A DNA stretch of 64,000 nucleotides from Myrica gale (taxonomy: Eukaryota > Streptophyta > Magnoliopsida > Fagales > Myricaceae), in assembly GCA_963930655.1 (NCBI GenBank), contig OZ005612.1, forward strand, positions 12,343,001 to 12,407,000, in the 5' to 3' direction. Position 1 is the stretch's first letter. Every line of letters starts with the position of its first letter. The position numbers and the translations under genes were made by a program. Under the pieces are notes generated by a model. It was not told the DNA's origin. It saw only the letters and a list, made by a program, of their open reading frames with translations, and searched no databases. Of the stretch, positions 32,744 through 44,826 are shown in pieces.

Positions 32744-35700
32744 TGTCACGCCCCGAACGACATCCCGCAGGGACCGTGACAGCCGCGAGCGCTCCCCCGG
32801 ATGGCTCCAGCGTTCTTACTTATATTCTTACTTGATTACGGCGAAAACGTACAGGATCGCGAGGGGTTCGAGCAAATTCTTACATAAACAGGGTTCTCAT
32901 TAAGTTCATACAAAACATATAATTAACATATTAGAACCCAATTAGTGACGCTCGTGTCACTATCAACAAAATGCGAAACATAATATCTTGGGCATCTAGG
33001 TCAGGTAGTCCTCCTGACTCTCTTCACCTGATACATCTGGAATGACACAATTTTAAAAACGTGAGTCAAAAAGACTCTGTAAAGGAAAAACATAAAACTT
33101 GAATCATGCTCTTGACTTATGCCCGCTTAATCACGGAAGAAAGAAAACTTGATAATTGATGCATATGCATGCTCATGAATTATGCATATGCTCTTGCTTA
33201 GTGTTTTCGGCCCCAGGCCCTTGAAAACCACTTTCTTTCATACTTGCTTGTAAAACTGGCCCTTGGCCCTTAAAAATTGCTTATTCGTACTTGTGCCCTT
33301 GTTAGCCTTATCATAATTATTTCATGTCTTTTACTTGTGGGCTCGCTCCATTTGACCCCTAAAGTCAGGGTTGTACGTTCCCTTCGGAACTGTCCCCGAA
33401 TTCCCTTGGAGACCTTAACATCTGGTCGAGCTAGCCCTTGAAGTGGCCCCAGGCCTGATGGCTAGACACGACCCTTGGAGGCACCACACCTTCTCACTGT
33501 CCTTCAGTGTGGCTTGCACAGCCTCTTGGATTCACCCATCCTTCTCATAAATGTCCTTCGGTATGGGAGTCCAACTTGATGGTACGGTACCGACCGGTGC
33601 CCCTTATCTTAACTTATCGTTTCATAAAACTTCTCGTATTCTTTCCATAAAAATCATTGCATAATTTTCTTCTTGAAAAATTCATGCAATGCACATGTCA
33701 TGTCATGCTTGCTTAAAATTCATACTTGCTTAAAATTCATGCTTGTTCATGAAATTCATATCATGTCATGCTTTCTTAAAATTCATGCTTATTCATGAAA
33801 CGATGCAGTGTGTCATTCCAGTTTTGAAAAAGAATACTTACTGTCCACTTACAGTATCCACTTACTCTGGGTCTTCTTGTTCGTGTATACAGACACGTGG
33901 ATCGCCTACAAGCGATTCAAATATTCTTTTAGACTTTAAGAATTATGAAATCATTTCTTTTTGAAAATCAGTAATCAATCGAAGATATATATATATATCT
34001 ATATGTACATATCACTGAAATTCATTTAATTACAAAATAATTATTTTATTCTTTTCCTTAACAAATATTCAAAACCTAGCTTATTAAATCATTAATATTT
34101 TTATTGAAATAAAAATATATTTATCCATGTACATGTCTCGATTAGGGTCAAATAATACTCATAGGTTTAGACTTAAGCCTAGGTCTCTTTTTATTACACG
34201 TACTACATTAAACCTTATATCTAACTATTAATAAATTATTCATGATTAATCTTAACTTAGATTTTAAACCTCAAATAAAACCCGAGTAAAACTTAACTAG
34301 GGTTCCAATAATATTTAATAAAAGATCATGGCTCCACAATATTATTCCAACTAGCCTAACCCAATTTTCTTATCCCACACAACAAATGAAAATCCATAAA
34401 TCATGAATTGCACTTAGGGTTACCTTTTCTTACAATATTCGGCCACTACCATTTATGCACCAATTAATCACAACTTTTCTCCAAGGGTGATCCCATCCTC
34501 CAATCAACAATTTCACAACCTAATATCTATAAATCAAAGCACCAACACCATACACCATACTCATGGCATTCGGCCAACACATGTTTTTACCCAAATGATT
34601 AGTTTTCTTTTATTTCCTTCAATATGCATGCTTCCAATACTTAACATAATCATCTACTATGCATTAAGGTCATAAATCTTGCACATGTTAAGGCCAATGT
34701 CCAGATCTACACATATTCAAAACTATACATGAAAATCCACATAGCTCATTTTCGGCCATACCCCAAAATGTTACCCTTTTCATGCTAAAAATCATATCAT
34801 GCATATCCTTTGCATTTGTGACCAACTAGCATGCATACACTTAATCTTTTCATCAATTAATTTCATCAACATTAGATCCATTCATTATACACATTCACAC
34901 CCATGGATCTAAACAAAGAAATCAACTTTCATCAACCCAACACATCAAAGCTTAGATCTAACTTCCTTTAGCATACATTGTTCTTCATTTGCCTTTTTCT
35001 TTACATACAACCTTAGATCTAGGGTTTCCATGGTTAGATCTAGCATGAAATCATCCTAGGGTTCTTAGACATTAAGGATCCAACAACATCAAGGCATATT
35101 ATGATCTAAGCTTCAAGATTCATACATAACCTATTCGGTCACTTATGCTATACCCAACAAAAATCATTTTAGCCTTACCTTGTTGTTTGTCCAAGCTTGA
35201 GCACCTAGAAAATAAGGTATCTTTGGTTAGTACTTGTGAAGCTCAAGGCAAAATCATCAATAAAACTAAACTCACCTTCAACCTTTACCAACTCTTCCTA
35301 TCCTTTCTTCCTTCAAAGATTCGGTCCACCCTCCGTAGAAATGACCAAGCTTGGTTTAAAAGGAAGTTCTATGGTGGTTAAGAGGACATGGTAAGCTTGA
35401 AGAGAAATGGTGTCAAATGGCTAGGGTTTTCAAGGAAGGATTTTTGTCTACAACAAGAGAGATTTACTTGGCTTTTAGAATGAGATTTGGTAAGCTAGAA
35501 GAAAGTGGTTTAGGTGCAAGATGAAATAGAACAAACCTTGAATATTGAGTGTGAGGTTCGGCTAAGAGAAGCAAAATGGAGAGAGTTGAGAGAGCTTGCA
35601 ATATTCGGCCAAGAGAGAAGAGTTTGGAGAGTGAAAATGCATGAGTGTTTCGGTCAAGAGAAATGCAAGAGAGTTGTGTGAGATTGAGTCTCCCAAAGCA

Positions 35701-36844
35701 ATTGACATAAATTTTGAGAGAGTGAATTGACAAGAGAGAGATTTCAAATGAAAAGTGAGGAATGGGGGGTGTGTTTGCCGACCATGCTTGGTTCCATCTC
35801 TCTCTCTCTTCTTTTATTTCTTTTCACCTCCTTCTCATATCACTTCCTTGTCTCCTTAGCAAAGCTTGTACATTCTCTTTCCTCCCATGCATTCCATCGA
35901 CATTCACTCCTTCTCCCTCACTTTTTCTCTTCTCTTTTGCTTCAATGCATTGTCTTATCACTCTTACACTTCTTACACCTTCTTACACCTCCTTACACTT
36001 CACATGGCCTTACTTTATGGCTTTTCAAATTCACCCTATAGCCTTTCACGTAAATGCCTTGTATTTTACTTAGTTTGGTTGCTTTTCAACCAACCTAGTT
36101 ACTTCCATATTAAATTGCAACCAACTTTCAACTTGGTTTTCACTCTCACCTAACTTATCACTTTATAAGCTCTCTTACTTATTTATCCATTCCAATAGCT
36201 TATCACCTCATAAGCATGATATCTTATCATGTGATAATGGCCCTAGCCTATCTCTACAATAATCACAAGGCCTTATCACTCTAAAAGTTTCCTAACTTAT
36301 CATGCTTGCTTATCACTATGATAAGCAAGTGTGCTTATCAATTAAATCATCTCTAAACTTATCACATAGCTACATAGCTTATCATTGAATAATCAAATGG
36401 GAATTCTATTAATAATATAGACCATATGATAATATTACATGTCACATATGAAAGATATACAATATTTGATCCATGTATTCAAAAGAATTTCATCATTTAA
36501 TCTATTAATAATTTTCGGCTTATACAAGGAAATAATTAAATCATAATTCAAATTCTATGGTCCATGAATCATATTAAGCAAATGAAAATATAAATTTGTA
36601 AGAGAGAAACTTACTTGAAATTTCGGCTCCTAATATAAATATAATTTATACTTGCATAAAATGTCATTAAAATTATTTAAAGAGATTTTATGAAATAAAA
36701 TTCCATTTTAATCGAAATTCCATAACATAAGGATTAGGCCATACATTGGCCAAAAACATAGCCCCATGAAGAAATAAAAGCTATTACATTGGAAATAAAA
36801 GATAATACATAAGCAATTACGTAGGAGAAAATCGGGGTCTCACA
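32744..36844 (-). repeat. E3 5' LTR, complete family A LTR (4,101 bp)
   Basis: Non-coding. Inverted-repeat arms at 33037-33049 and 33809-33821 (CTGGAATGACACA/TGTGTCATTCCAG), hairpin GAGTC-AAAAA-GACTC at 33063-33077, GTTCC/GGAAC hairpin at 33377-33390, GGTACGGTACCGACC at 33581-33595, and an AT microsatellite near 33985. 34430-35760 matches the other family A bodies (GGCCGAA words, pyrimidine-rich leader). 35460-36200 is a purine/pyrimidine-skewed leader that gives chance ORFs. No gene. Confidence 0.92.
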
Positions 36845-38224
36845 CTGGCCATCTGTGCCATACTATCGTCAAGAGACTTCTTTGGTGGAGCAGGGGGTTG
36901 AAATTGAGAACTTTGAGGATATGTATGAGATGAAAAATCCTGGAGGTGCTGCTGCAATTGGATAGCTCTGAGAAGTTTGATGTGGTTAATAATGGTGTTG
37001 TGGAGTAGCAGGATGAGATGTCTGCTGAGAAGGTGGTGCATAGGACTGGGGAGGTTGTTTAAAATGCGAAGATTGACCAGATTGATCATTCCTCCACGAA
37101 AAGTTTGGATGATTACTCCACCCCGGATTGTAAGTGTTAGAGAAAGGCTGATTTGGTGCTCTGTTAACCCAATTTGCTGATTGCATCTTATCAGACCCAC
37201 TCTCCTGTAAAACTGGCATAATCGGACAATCCTGAGTCTTATGGCTAGAATCAGCACATAGAGAACACACCTCCACTGCTTTCGCGACCTTCACCTTCTC
37301 TAATTCCATAACCTCCAACCTCCTAGTCAAAGCACTAATACAAGCTTGGACATCAGTATCCTCTTTGACTTCATATTTACCCCCACCACCAATTGCTCTG
37401 AGAGGTTGTACTGCCAATGGTGCCCGGTCAGATCGTGTAGTCCATTGTTGGGCACTTTCAGCAAGGTAGTCAAAGAACTTCAATGCTTCATCAGGTTCCT
37501 TGCTAAAGAATTCCCCATTGCACATAGTCTGAACAAACTGCTTGCATTCAGGAGTGAGTGCAGTGTAAAAGTAGTTGACAAGCCTCCAAGACTCAAAGCC
37601 ATGATGTGGACAGATGTTCATTAAATCCTTGAATCATTCCCAACAAGCGTGGAAGGTCTCATCACCTCTCTGCATAAAGTGGCTGATTTGCTCTTGCAAA
37701 AATTGAGTTCTCTGAAAAGGAAAAAATTTATGTAAGAACTCACGTTGCATGTCAGACTAACTAGAGATAGAATTTGATCTCAAAGAATTAAACCGAATCT
37801 TCGCTTTATCCTTTAAAGAGAAAGGAAATAAACGAAGTTTAACAAATTCATCTGTAGTAGCTCTAGTAATAAAAGTAGTGCAAGCAAGCTCAAAATCCGT
37901 CAAGTGTTGGTATCGACTCTCGGAATCAATCCCATGGAATTGAGGTACTATTGACATCATGTCATGCTTAATTGAAAAATTAGAATCATCATCAGGTAAA
38001 GCAATGCATGATGGTGTTGTGGTGCGAGTGGGCTGCAAGTAATCTCTTAATGTTCTAGGTGCTTGTTCAGCCATAGCTTCAAAAGTAGCAGAATTTTCCA
38101 AATAAGAGTTTAAATCAACGCTACTAGTGTCCAACTCAACAGTTGGCACACTATCACTATACACACTATCAGTGGAATTCACTCTGTATAGTCTATGTGA
38201 ATCATCTCTTGCCCAATTCATCAA
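36845..38224 (-). pseudogene. gag: Athila gag N-terminal and middle part
   Basis: Read from about 38224 down. An N-terminal region with LRDYLQPTRTTTPSCI and SIVPQFHGIDSESRYQHLTD, then FVKLRLFPFSLKDKAK (37757-38224), a break, then HHGFESWRLVNYFYTALTPE and FFDYLAESAQQWTTR (37390-37621). A CCHC zinc knuckle (C-x2-C-x4-H-x4-C, CSLCADSSHKTQDC) lies near 37228-37269, then an Asn/Gln/Pro-rich tail. At least one stop (about 37625-37760) and a frameshift near 37000 break it. Element E3 interrupts the tail at 36844. Length and motifs fit Athila/Tat gag. Confidence 0.92.
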
Positions 38225-38356
38225 ACATGAGTGCCTAAGAGAGTAATATCAAGTGTATGTGTGTATGAAGTGTCAGTGTATGAACTAAACAACCAACAAC
38301 TAATAATGTAAAAAAAAGAAATAAAGAAAAATAATGGCAATAGAATGTCAATTGAA
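38225..38356 (-). other. Athila untranslated leader
   Basis: AT-rich stretch between the gag start and the PBS; no ORF or clear signal. Length (about 130 bp) is normal for the leader. Confidence 0.6.
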
Positions 38357-38632
38357 CTTACCGTTCCCCGGCAACGGCGCCAAAAACTTGACTCAACTAA
38401 AAATGATTAGTGAAATACTCCCAAGTGTAGGAGGTTGTCAAGTAATACTAGGGAAGTCCTATATCATCTCCACAAGGAACGATGTGTTCAAAAACTTACC
38501 GTTCCCCGGCAACGGCGCCAAAAACTTGACTCAACTAAAAATGATTAGTGAAATACTCCCAAGTGTAGGAGGTTGTCAAGTAATACTAGGGAAGTCCTAT
38601 ATCATCTCCACAAGGAACGATGTGTTCAATTT
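38357..38632. repeat. 138-bp tandem duplication with two Athila PBS copies
   Basis: 38357-38494 and 38495-38632 are near-identical. Each contains the tRNA-Asp PBS (TGGCGCCGTTGCCGGGGAA on minus, at 38361-38382 and 38499-38520) plus about 105 bp of the LTR end. The repeat unit starts with CTTACCGTTCC. Confidence 0.95.
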
Positions 38633-39914
38633 TTCATTCCAACCACCATTTACAATAAAAGAGAACTATGTTCTATTTACAGTTAAAATGATATGTACAA
38701 AGGGAAAGATTGGGTTTTTGGATACCATCCATGATTTTTGAGATTTTGAGTTATGATCAATGTAAGTGCTAAAGGCTTAATAAAGAGCTAACAACAAGAA
38801 AAACATGATAATAGAATAGCATGAGATGGAGTTGAAACTAGATAAACTCAAGTAGTTGTCGAATAAGCATCGCTCGGCATTAAACTTGCTCTAAGAGGCA
38901 TTTCATCGAACACTTAGTACCCAAACTTTAGCTAGTCACAACCCATTCATGCCCATACTCAATCCAACTAACAAAAACAAACTCAAACACTAATATAAAA
39001 TTAAGGAAGTGAAATGGAACTAAACAAAACATTTAATCATCCAACCAAAGCAAACTCAAATCTGGAATATAAATGGAACTTGGCATTCTGTCCACATATG
39101 TTCTAAAGCTGAAATGAAAGTGCATATGTAAATGGAAGATTCGCTTTACACAACAGCAAGAGAAAATGCAATGAAAAGAACTCTAAAGGCAAGGAAATAA
39201 AAGCAACAACAACTACTCTAAAAGATACGAAAGAAACAAAGCCAAAAGCAACAGGCTTTTGGTCTCTACGGGAACAGAAAAAGGAAAACAAATGAAAAGT
39301 CTTGGGAGCTTTTGGAAACTCAACAGCCACCCCAAAGCCTTCCGTCTCAGCCAAAAACAAAACTTTCGAACTCTCCCTTTTTGGCACCAAAATGTTCTCT
39401 TGTAAACCTTCTTTTTGGGGGGTCTTTGTCGTGCGCAACGCCCTAGGGTTTATTTTCGACTTCCAAAAATACCCTCTAGCATGGCGTCAGACGCATCGCG
39501 TTCGACCGACGCTCCACGTTCGCTCGAGCGTCCTTTGAATAAATTCACACAGAACCGTATCGTGCGACCAACGCTCGTCGTGCCGCTAAAGCGGTTTTTG
39601 GAGATTTTCAAACAGAGACTTCATGTGCGATCAACGCTCGACCTGCCGCTCAAGCATCTTCGTATTTTCAAACAGCAGCATAACTCGCGACCAGCGCTCG
39701 ACAGCGCCCTCGAGCGACTCTTTGATTCCAGCCTCCCTCTCACTTCCATATGCTCACTTCATCTCCATTGTTCATATGCAAAACGTAAATACAGAAATCA
39801 GTATAGGAAATATTCCAATCATATTTATGAAAATGGAGACATGAAAATATGGTGAGGAGAGAAAACAAATAACTTAAAATCACTCAATTACACTTGCTTT
39901 TGTCAAAATTAACA
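38527..39914 (-). repeat. Athila LTR (about 1.39 kb)
   Basis: On the minus strand it starts TGTTAATTTTGACAAAAGC at 39914 and ends at 38527 (GAGTCA) just before the PBS; a duplicated tail and second PBS follow. Non-coding; it carries the TCGAGCG-type array at 39490-39722. The start is flanked by a purine tract (39915-39928), so the LTR has internal sequence on both sides. Confidence 0.8.
39490..39722. repeat. TCGAGCG-type array in the Athila LTR
   Basis: Four GC-rich blocks. On minus, examples are TCGAGCGAACG-TGGAGCG and TCGAGCGCTGGTCGCGAG: TCGAGCG-like words 11-12 bp apart, alternating with AT-rich linkers containing CTCTGTTTGAAAA. The arrangement is like 13380-13590. Confidence 0.82.
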
Positions 39915-40038
39915 ATTCTCCCCTTGCTAATGTCCAAAACATTATTTTCTCATTTTCTAGTGGAAATGTTGTAACTGTGAAACTTTCTCAAGTGATAAAT
40001 TAGCAAAATTGTGATACAATCATTGGCCTCATGCTCCC
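39915..40038 (-). other. Athila polypurine tract and 3' internal remnant
   Basis: AGCAAGGGGAGAAT on minus (39915-39928) next to the LTR start TGTTAATTTTG. The following 110 bp are non-coding and fit the 3' untranslated end of an Athila internal region. Confidence 0.6.
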
Positions 40039-40394
40039 CAAGAGAATCCAAAACCCATGTTCGGATCTTGAGCACCAGAACATAAGGGTGGAATTCATAG
40101 GTCAACTCTTCCTCGAATAGCTTTATTCTTCAACACCCAAGTCGCCAAATATTGCAAAAACGACATAAGAGAAATGGGTGTGTCCTATTTACTCAGTAAG
40201 GTGGGGGCGGGGAAAGCAAGAGAATCTAAAACCCATGTTCGGATCTTGAGCACCAGAACATAAGGGTGGAATTCATAGGTCAACTCTTCCTCAAATAGCT
40301 TTATTCTTCAATACCCAAGTCGCCAAATATTGCAAAAACGACATAAGAGAAATGGGTGTCCTATTGACTCAGTAAGGTGGGGCCGGGGAAAGCA
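40039..40394. repeat. 178-bp tandem duplication
   Basis: Two adjacent copies (starts 40039 and 40217) beginning CAAGAGAATC.AAAACCCATG and ending ACTCAGTAAGGTGGGG.CGGGGAAAG, with few differences. The CTCAGTAAGG word also follows the hairpin in other LTRs, so this belongs to an LTR of family D. Confidence 0.92.
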
Positions 40395-43300
40395 TGATCA
40401 AACAAATACAGTGCATATAATTCACTTAAGCAGGATGTAAAACTAACTTCCAGGATAATAAGTATGAACGTAGATAATTTAAAATATGCAATGCATCACA
40501 CCATCATTGGTTCCTGAGGAGTTCCTGATATCAGCTCTGTTCACCCCTAGAGTCGGGTTGTGCATCCTCTCCCCTTCTATGGAACTGTCCCGTGTTTCAG
40601 CACTAGGACCCTTAACATAACATTATGCCTTAGCATTCATAAAGGAGCCCGCCCACTCCCTGTAGTGGGGGTTGCACATCTCCTAAGTGCCCGGTACCGT
40701 CACTACCATTCGAGGAACCATCGCAGGCAAGGGGGTTCCTCACTTTCGTATTCCCTATTATGAATGCAATCACATATCCCAACATTAAAGTACATATGTA
40801 ACAATGCACATAATTTGACTTGAACTTGAAAGTAGCATAAACAACATAACATGTTCAAAGAATAATCATTGACAATTGAAACAACCATGATAATAACTAG
40901 AAGATATCAGACCATTAAACTCCAATCAAGGCCTATTGGGCCTCCTTAGACCATACTAGGTCTACTCCCAAATTATTAGTGGACATGGTGTTCTTTTAGA
41001 GGTATTGGGCCTAACATCCATTTAGGCTCCTACATGGGCTTTGTGATTTGAACTCTTATTCCAACTCAGATTGAACTCAAATTTGGGCTCCCCCATGAAT
41101 TTCTCATGATCTATCCAACCATGTAATCATTTTCTTATTTTGGACCCTTTTACCCTAACGAATTAGGCAAAATGTCGAATCTGTCCTCAAAGACCTGTAG
41201 GGGCATTTTCGACCTTTTCCTTCATCATTTTAGGCTGAAATTTTTACAGAGATCCAAATATTAGATAAGGGTAATATATGTAAATTTTTATGCAAAAATG
41301 CATTGTGCAGCTTAGGGTCGATTTTGGACAGTGTCTATGTTTGACTAAAAACCCTAGCTAAGTGTTCATGTGTTTGATCAATCATTGTATTTAGAAAATT
41401 TAGGCTAATGATACATCTAATCTACCAATATATATGAACTTATAGAGCATATAACATATGGATTCTTCAAGAAGATTAAAGGCAAACAATGATCATCTTG
41501 CAACATCATCATATAATATGCACAAGGCATCATCTTCATGCTTTCATCTTTCATAACCTCTTTCTTGAGCTCAAGGCTCCTTTCTTTGACCCCATTTGGC
41601 ATTTTCTTGATCAGGGATAATTTCATGCCTCTTGGCCATCATCATACTTATTATTGCATCACCATTTCATGTCATATATGCATAGAATTGTATCATAAAA
41701 CCATGAAGTGCAACATGCAACACCATATATCATTTTCATTGACCAACCCGTGGTCTATAAGGCTCCAAGCTTAGGCTTATCACCACTGTCATAGCTAATA
41801 AAGCGTGTCAAGAACTCTTTTGAATAATCAAACCAACTCAGCAATCAATCTTATACACATTTTATTAGAAATATTCATTAAGCGTTAACATGCAAGGTGT
41901 CTAGATTAGGTTTTACTTCATGACACCTATGAACCTTTCTTTTTGCAAAACCTTGAAACCAACATAACCCTAACATGTTCATCATTGAATCACAGCTCTA
42001 TGCACACAAATAAGCATGATCAATCAACACAAACAAAAGGACTTCTTATTATAAACGTAAAAATCCAGACAAATTTTTAAAAGTGATCAAAACCTAAGGG
42101 AAAAAATGGTCATTAGCTCTTTCCAAAATATCTATAACCCAGAAATGGTCAACATAAACTAACTTTTCCTTTAAACATAAATAAATACATCATAAACAAA
42201 TAACTGCGGGTCCTCATTGGTCCCCGTGAGATCTGATGGGGTAACAAGTTCTGGCGGTACGTCGAACAGCCACCTAGCAGGCAGAGTAGTCGAAGGCAAG
42301 TCATTGGGCGTCCAAATGATGGTGTGCGAGCACTTCGTAGGCATTCGACACGCACACTAGGACTTGAACCGCCAACGTATGCGTCCTGAAATTAAATGAG
42401 TAGAGGATCTCATGAACTCTCATCGTCTGCTAATGGATCATATGGATACAACATAGAGAATAAAAAGGTTGAGTCATAAGGACTCAATAAGGTATGGGAA
42501 TGGGAGCATGGCATTGAATTACAATAAATCCAAATCCAACAAAAGCACTGTAAGCATGTTATAAGAGAAGGGTAAATGTAACCACTGTAGAGAAATGCGC
42601 AGTGATGAGTAGTATGCGTTCCAGTTATTGATCTTATTTATATTTCTAAATATTGTTTGTTTGTTTCAGTTCCCATCCATCTCTAGGCTTTATTTACTAT
42701 CAGAGTGAGGGTTTTGCCCTCTCCCCCTTTATTCGGGACTCTTTTGTTATTTTCATTCTCTTCGGAACAAATCAAGGCAGAGTTTCTGCGTTATGCCTAT
42801 GAGAGACCACCCCATGACTCAGTCAAGGCCATGGTTGCACATCCCCAGTGATAAGTACTGTCACACTTCACTTGTCCTTTACACATTTATTCTTATAGAT
42901 GGGCTCTTATTATTCATTAAATCTATGGGAACATCACTTTTCAAATTGTTCAACTCTAGACATTTGATCTCGTTAAATGAGTCTTTACCATGCCCATGAT
43001 ATGTGATGTTTCAATAAATCGAATGCAAGCATTATTTTGAAATGAGAATAACAATGCTACCATTACACGAAAAGGGGCAATGTTATAAGTTAACATGTTA
43101 TTTGGCGTATTATCCTAACTTAATTCTTGTCGTTGAATACAACCTTATTAGTTAATCAACAGGTTGTAGCTAATTAATCTACTACGTATAGATTTTCTAG
43201 AATTAGCCTTATTAATTAAATAAGGCTTTGTACATTTGGGCTTCTACAAGCCCTAAGACCCGAGTTCTTTTTTCTAATCTTTTCCTTTGTTTCTATATTT

Positions 43301-43429
43301 ATTTTCTCCTCTTTCATTTATTCATATATTTATTTTCTTTGGGTTGGGCCTCACGGACCAACATTCCCTTTGGGTCCAATCTCTCCCTTTGATGTTTATC
43401 CTTTTTCAAAGATCTATTTGTTTATCATA
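40395..43429 (-). repeat. Family D LTR-like sequence, degenerate
   Basis: No protein-coding gene. Two segments (40500-40740 and 42660-42860) share motifs with the other LTRs read on minus: GGTTGCACATC.C, GGTACCGTCAC or GTACTGTCAC, ACCCCTAGAGTCGGGTTGTGC. A GAGTC-ATAAG-GACTC hairpin lies at 42471-42485, followed by AATAAGG. This suggests two neighbouring or broken LTRs of one older family, boundaries not visible. 43080-43429 continues AT-rich without features. Confidence 0.5.
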
Positions 43430-43633
43430 AATTTTAGGTTTAATTAGTCCACTAGTCCCTGTAGTATGACCGAATATCAAATTGATCTCTAGTGTATATT
43501 TCGTCCTATACTAGTCTTTATGGAATCTTTCTTACAGTGGTCATTTTGTCGACTCGATCGGTTGGTCCCATTAACAAAATAAATCTCACGTGGCTAGCAG
43601 AGATACATCATCATCAATCACAAGTAGCCATGT
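43430..43633 (+). repeat. Foldback element, left arm
   Basis: About 200 bp whose reverse complement matches 48620-48830 along its whole length (for example TTAATTAGTCC, TATGACCGAAT, ATTTCGTCCTA, GTGGTCATT, ACATCATCATCAATC). Together the arms form a long inverted repeat of a MITE or foldback transposon. The inner end coincides with the start of another LTR at 43634. Confidence 0.85.
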
Positions 43634-44826
43634 TGTACCACCCCATTTTTTCTTCTTATTATTTAAATATTATTTTTATTGAATTTCAAATTTCGAATTA
43701 TTTGAAAAGGTTATCCTGTTTTAAAAGTGTTTAAAATTTGAAATATTGATTTGATTTGAAAAGGTTATCTTTTTAAAAGTGTTTGAAATTTGAAGAAGAT
43801 AAGTTTTATCTTGATCTCTTTAGATTTTAAAGTTTTGAATTTTAATACTTTTAGAATATGTTTGAATTTTAAAATGGATAGCAAGTCATTCTTATCATCT
43901 TTTCAAATTTAGAGTCATTCTTTAAATAGAGTTGCAATTAGTCTTTTATAAATACTTTGTTAGTTTCTGCGATATTTTGTATTGATTAGGAGAATGAAAA
44001 ATCAAGCATTTTTTTGAAGGTTCTAGTCTAGTTTCTTGAGTTCTTGGAGGTTAATTGATAAAGAGTTCAAGTGTTATGAAGAGCAAGGTAAGTGGGGTTA
44101 TTATGCTAGATTTTCCTAAAAGATCGATGTGATATTTGAGAAATGCATACTTTATTGAAAACCTTTGGAGTTTTACGTGCATTATGTTACAGTAAAATGT
44201 TATGGAATATTTTTGCATGCATTGGTGTAATCATGAGCCTTTTTAATGTATATGTTATTATTTGATGATTTATCTCGTGATTTCATATGTTCACAATATC
44301 TTGTGAATGATTGTTGTATGATATGTCTGATGTTTTCAAACCCTGAGGCTCAAAATTCAAAGTTACAGCAATTGGTACAGTGAGTGCGCAATGAGTCTGC
44401 GGACTGTACAACCTTGTCACGGGGGTAAACGTGACCCACAGTTATTGCCAAATGCATTTTCTATAGTATTATTATAAAGATAAAAGTTGTTTTTCAGTTA
44501 TAGTTATATGGATTGAGATTTACAGTTTCTATTAAATGTGGCTCCTGAAGGTGCACCATAGTATTATGATTTTGCATACTGAGTTTACGAAGTCACCCCT
44601 TACATGTCCTCTCTTCTCAGATGATATTTAGGAGCTTGCCAAGAGTCGTGTTAGATGACGCCTGGGTGGGTATCTGAGAGAAGGCTTAGAGTTTCAGCTA
44701 GATCTGTCAACATGGCGTTATGATTTGGAGTTTTAGGTAATGGTAGCGTAGACAATTCGATATGGATTTTAAATTAACACTAATCAGTTCAACTTCGTAG
44801 TTTTGAGTGAATTGAGGACACTTAAC
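43634..44826 (+). repeat. LTR fragment starting TGTACCACCCCATTTT
   Basis: TG start right at the apex of the foldback. AT-rich U3-like sequence, then GTAACATTATG, GTACAGTGAGTGCGCAATG, CACGGGGGTAAACGTGACC and ..GATGACGCCTGGGTGGG.., a layout common to plant Ty3/gypsy LTRs. No right end; it stops at 44826 against LTR A5. No coding. Confidence 0.55.

Larger units (their letters stand above)
29846..36844 (-). mobile_element. E3: Tekay-like Ty3/gypsy element, internally deleted
   Basis: Ends TGTCACGCCCCGAACG (29846) and ATCGGGGTCTCACA (36844), with TSD TTGGC/CTGGC (29841-29845, 36845-36849). Minus orientation: complete 4.1-kb 5' LTR (36844-32744), PBS, gag, protease and RT, then an abrupt join at 30139/30140 to the last 294 bp of the 3' LTR. 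RNase H, integrase, PPT and most of the 3' LTR are deleted. The shared 294 bp of the two LTRs differ at 7 positions (2.4%) with no gaps, so it is fairly young. Confidence 0.92.

Noticed and set aside
35727..36153. Three overlapping plus-strand ORFs of about 100 aa
   Set aside because: Pyrimidine-rich E3 LTR leader; not conserved as a frame in the related LTRs at 47640-47940 and 2540-2760.
42340..42385. Possible tRNA T-arm (GGTTCAAGTCC on minus)
   Set aside because: No matching acceptor, D or anticodon arms around it.
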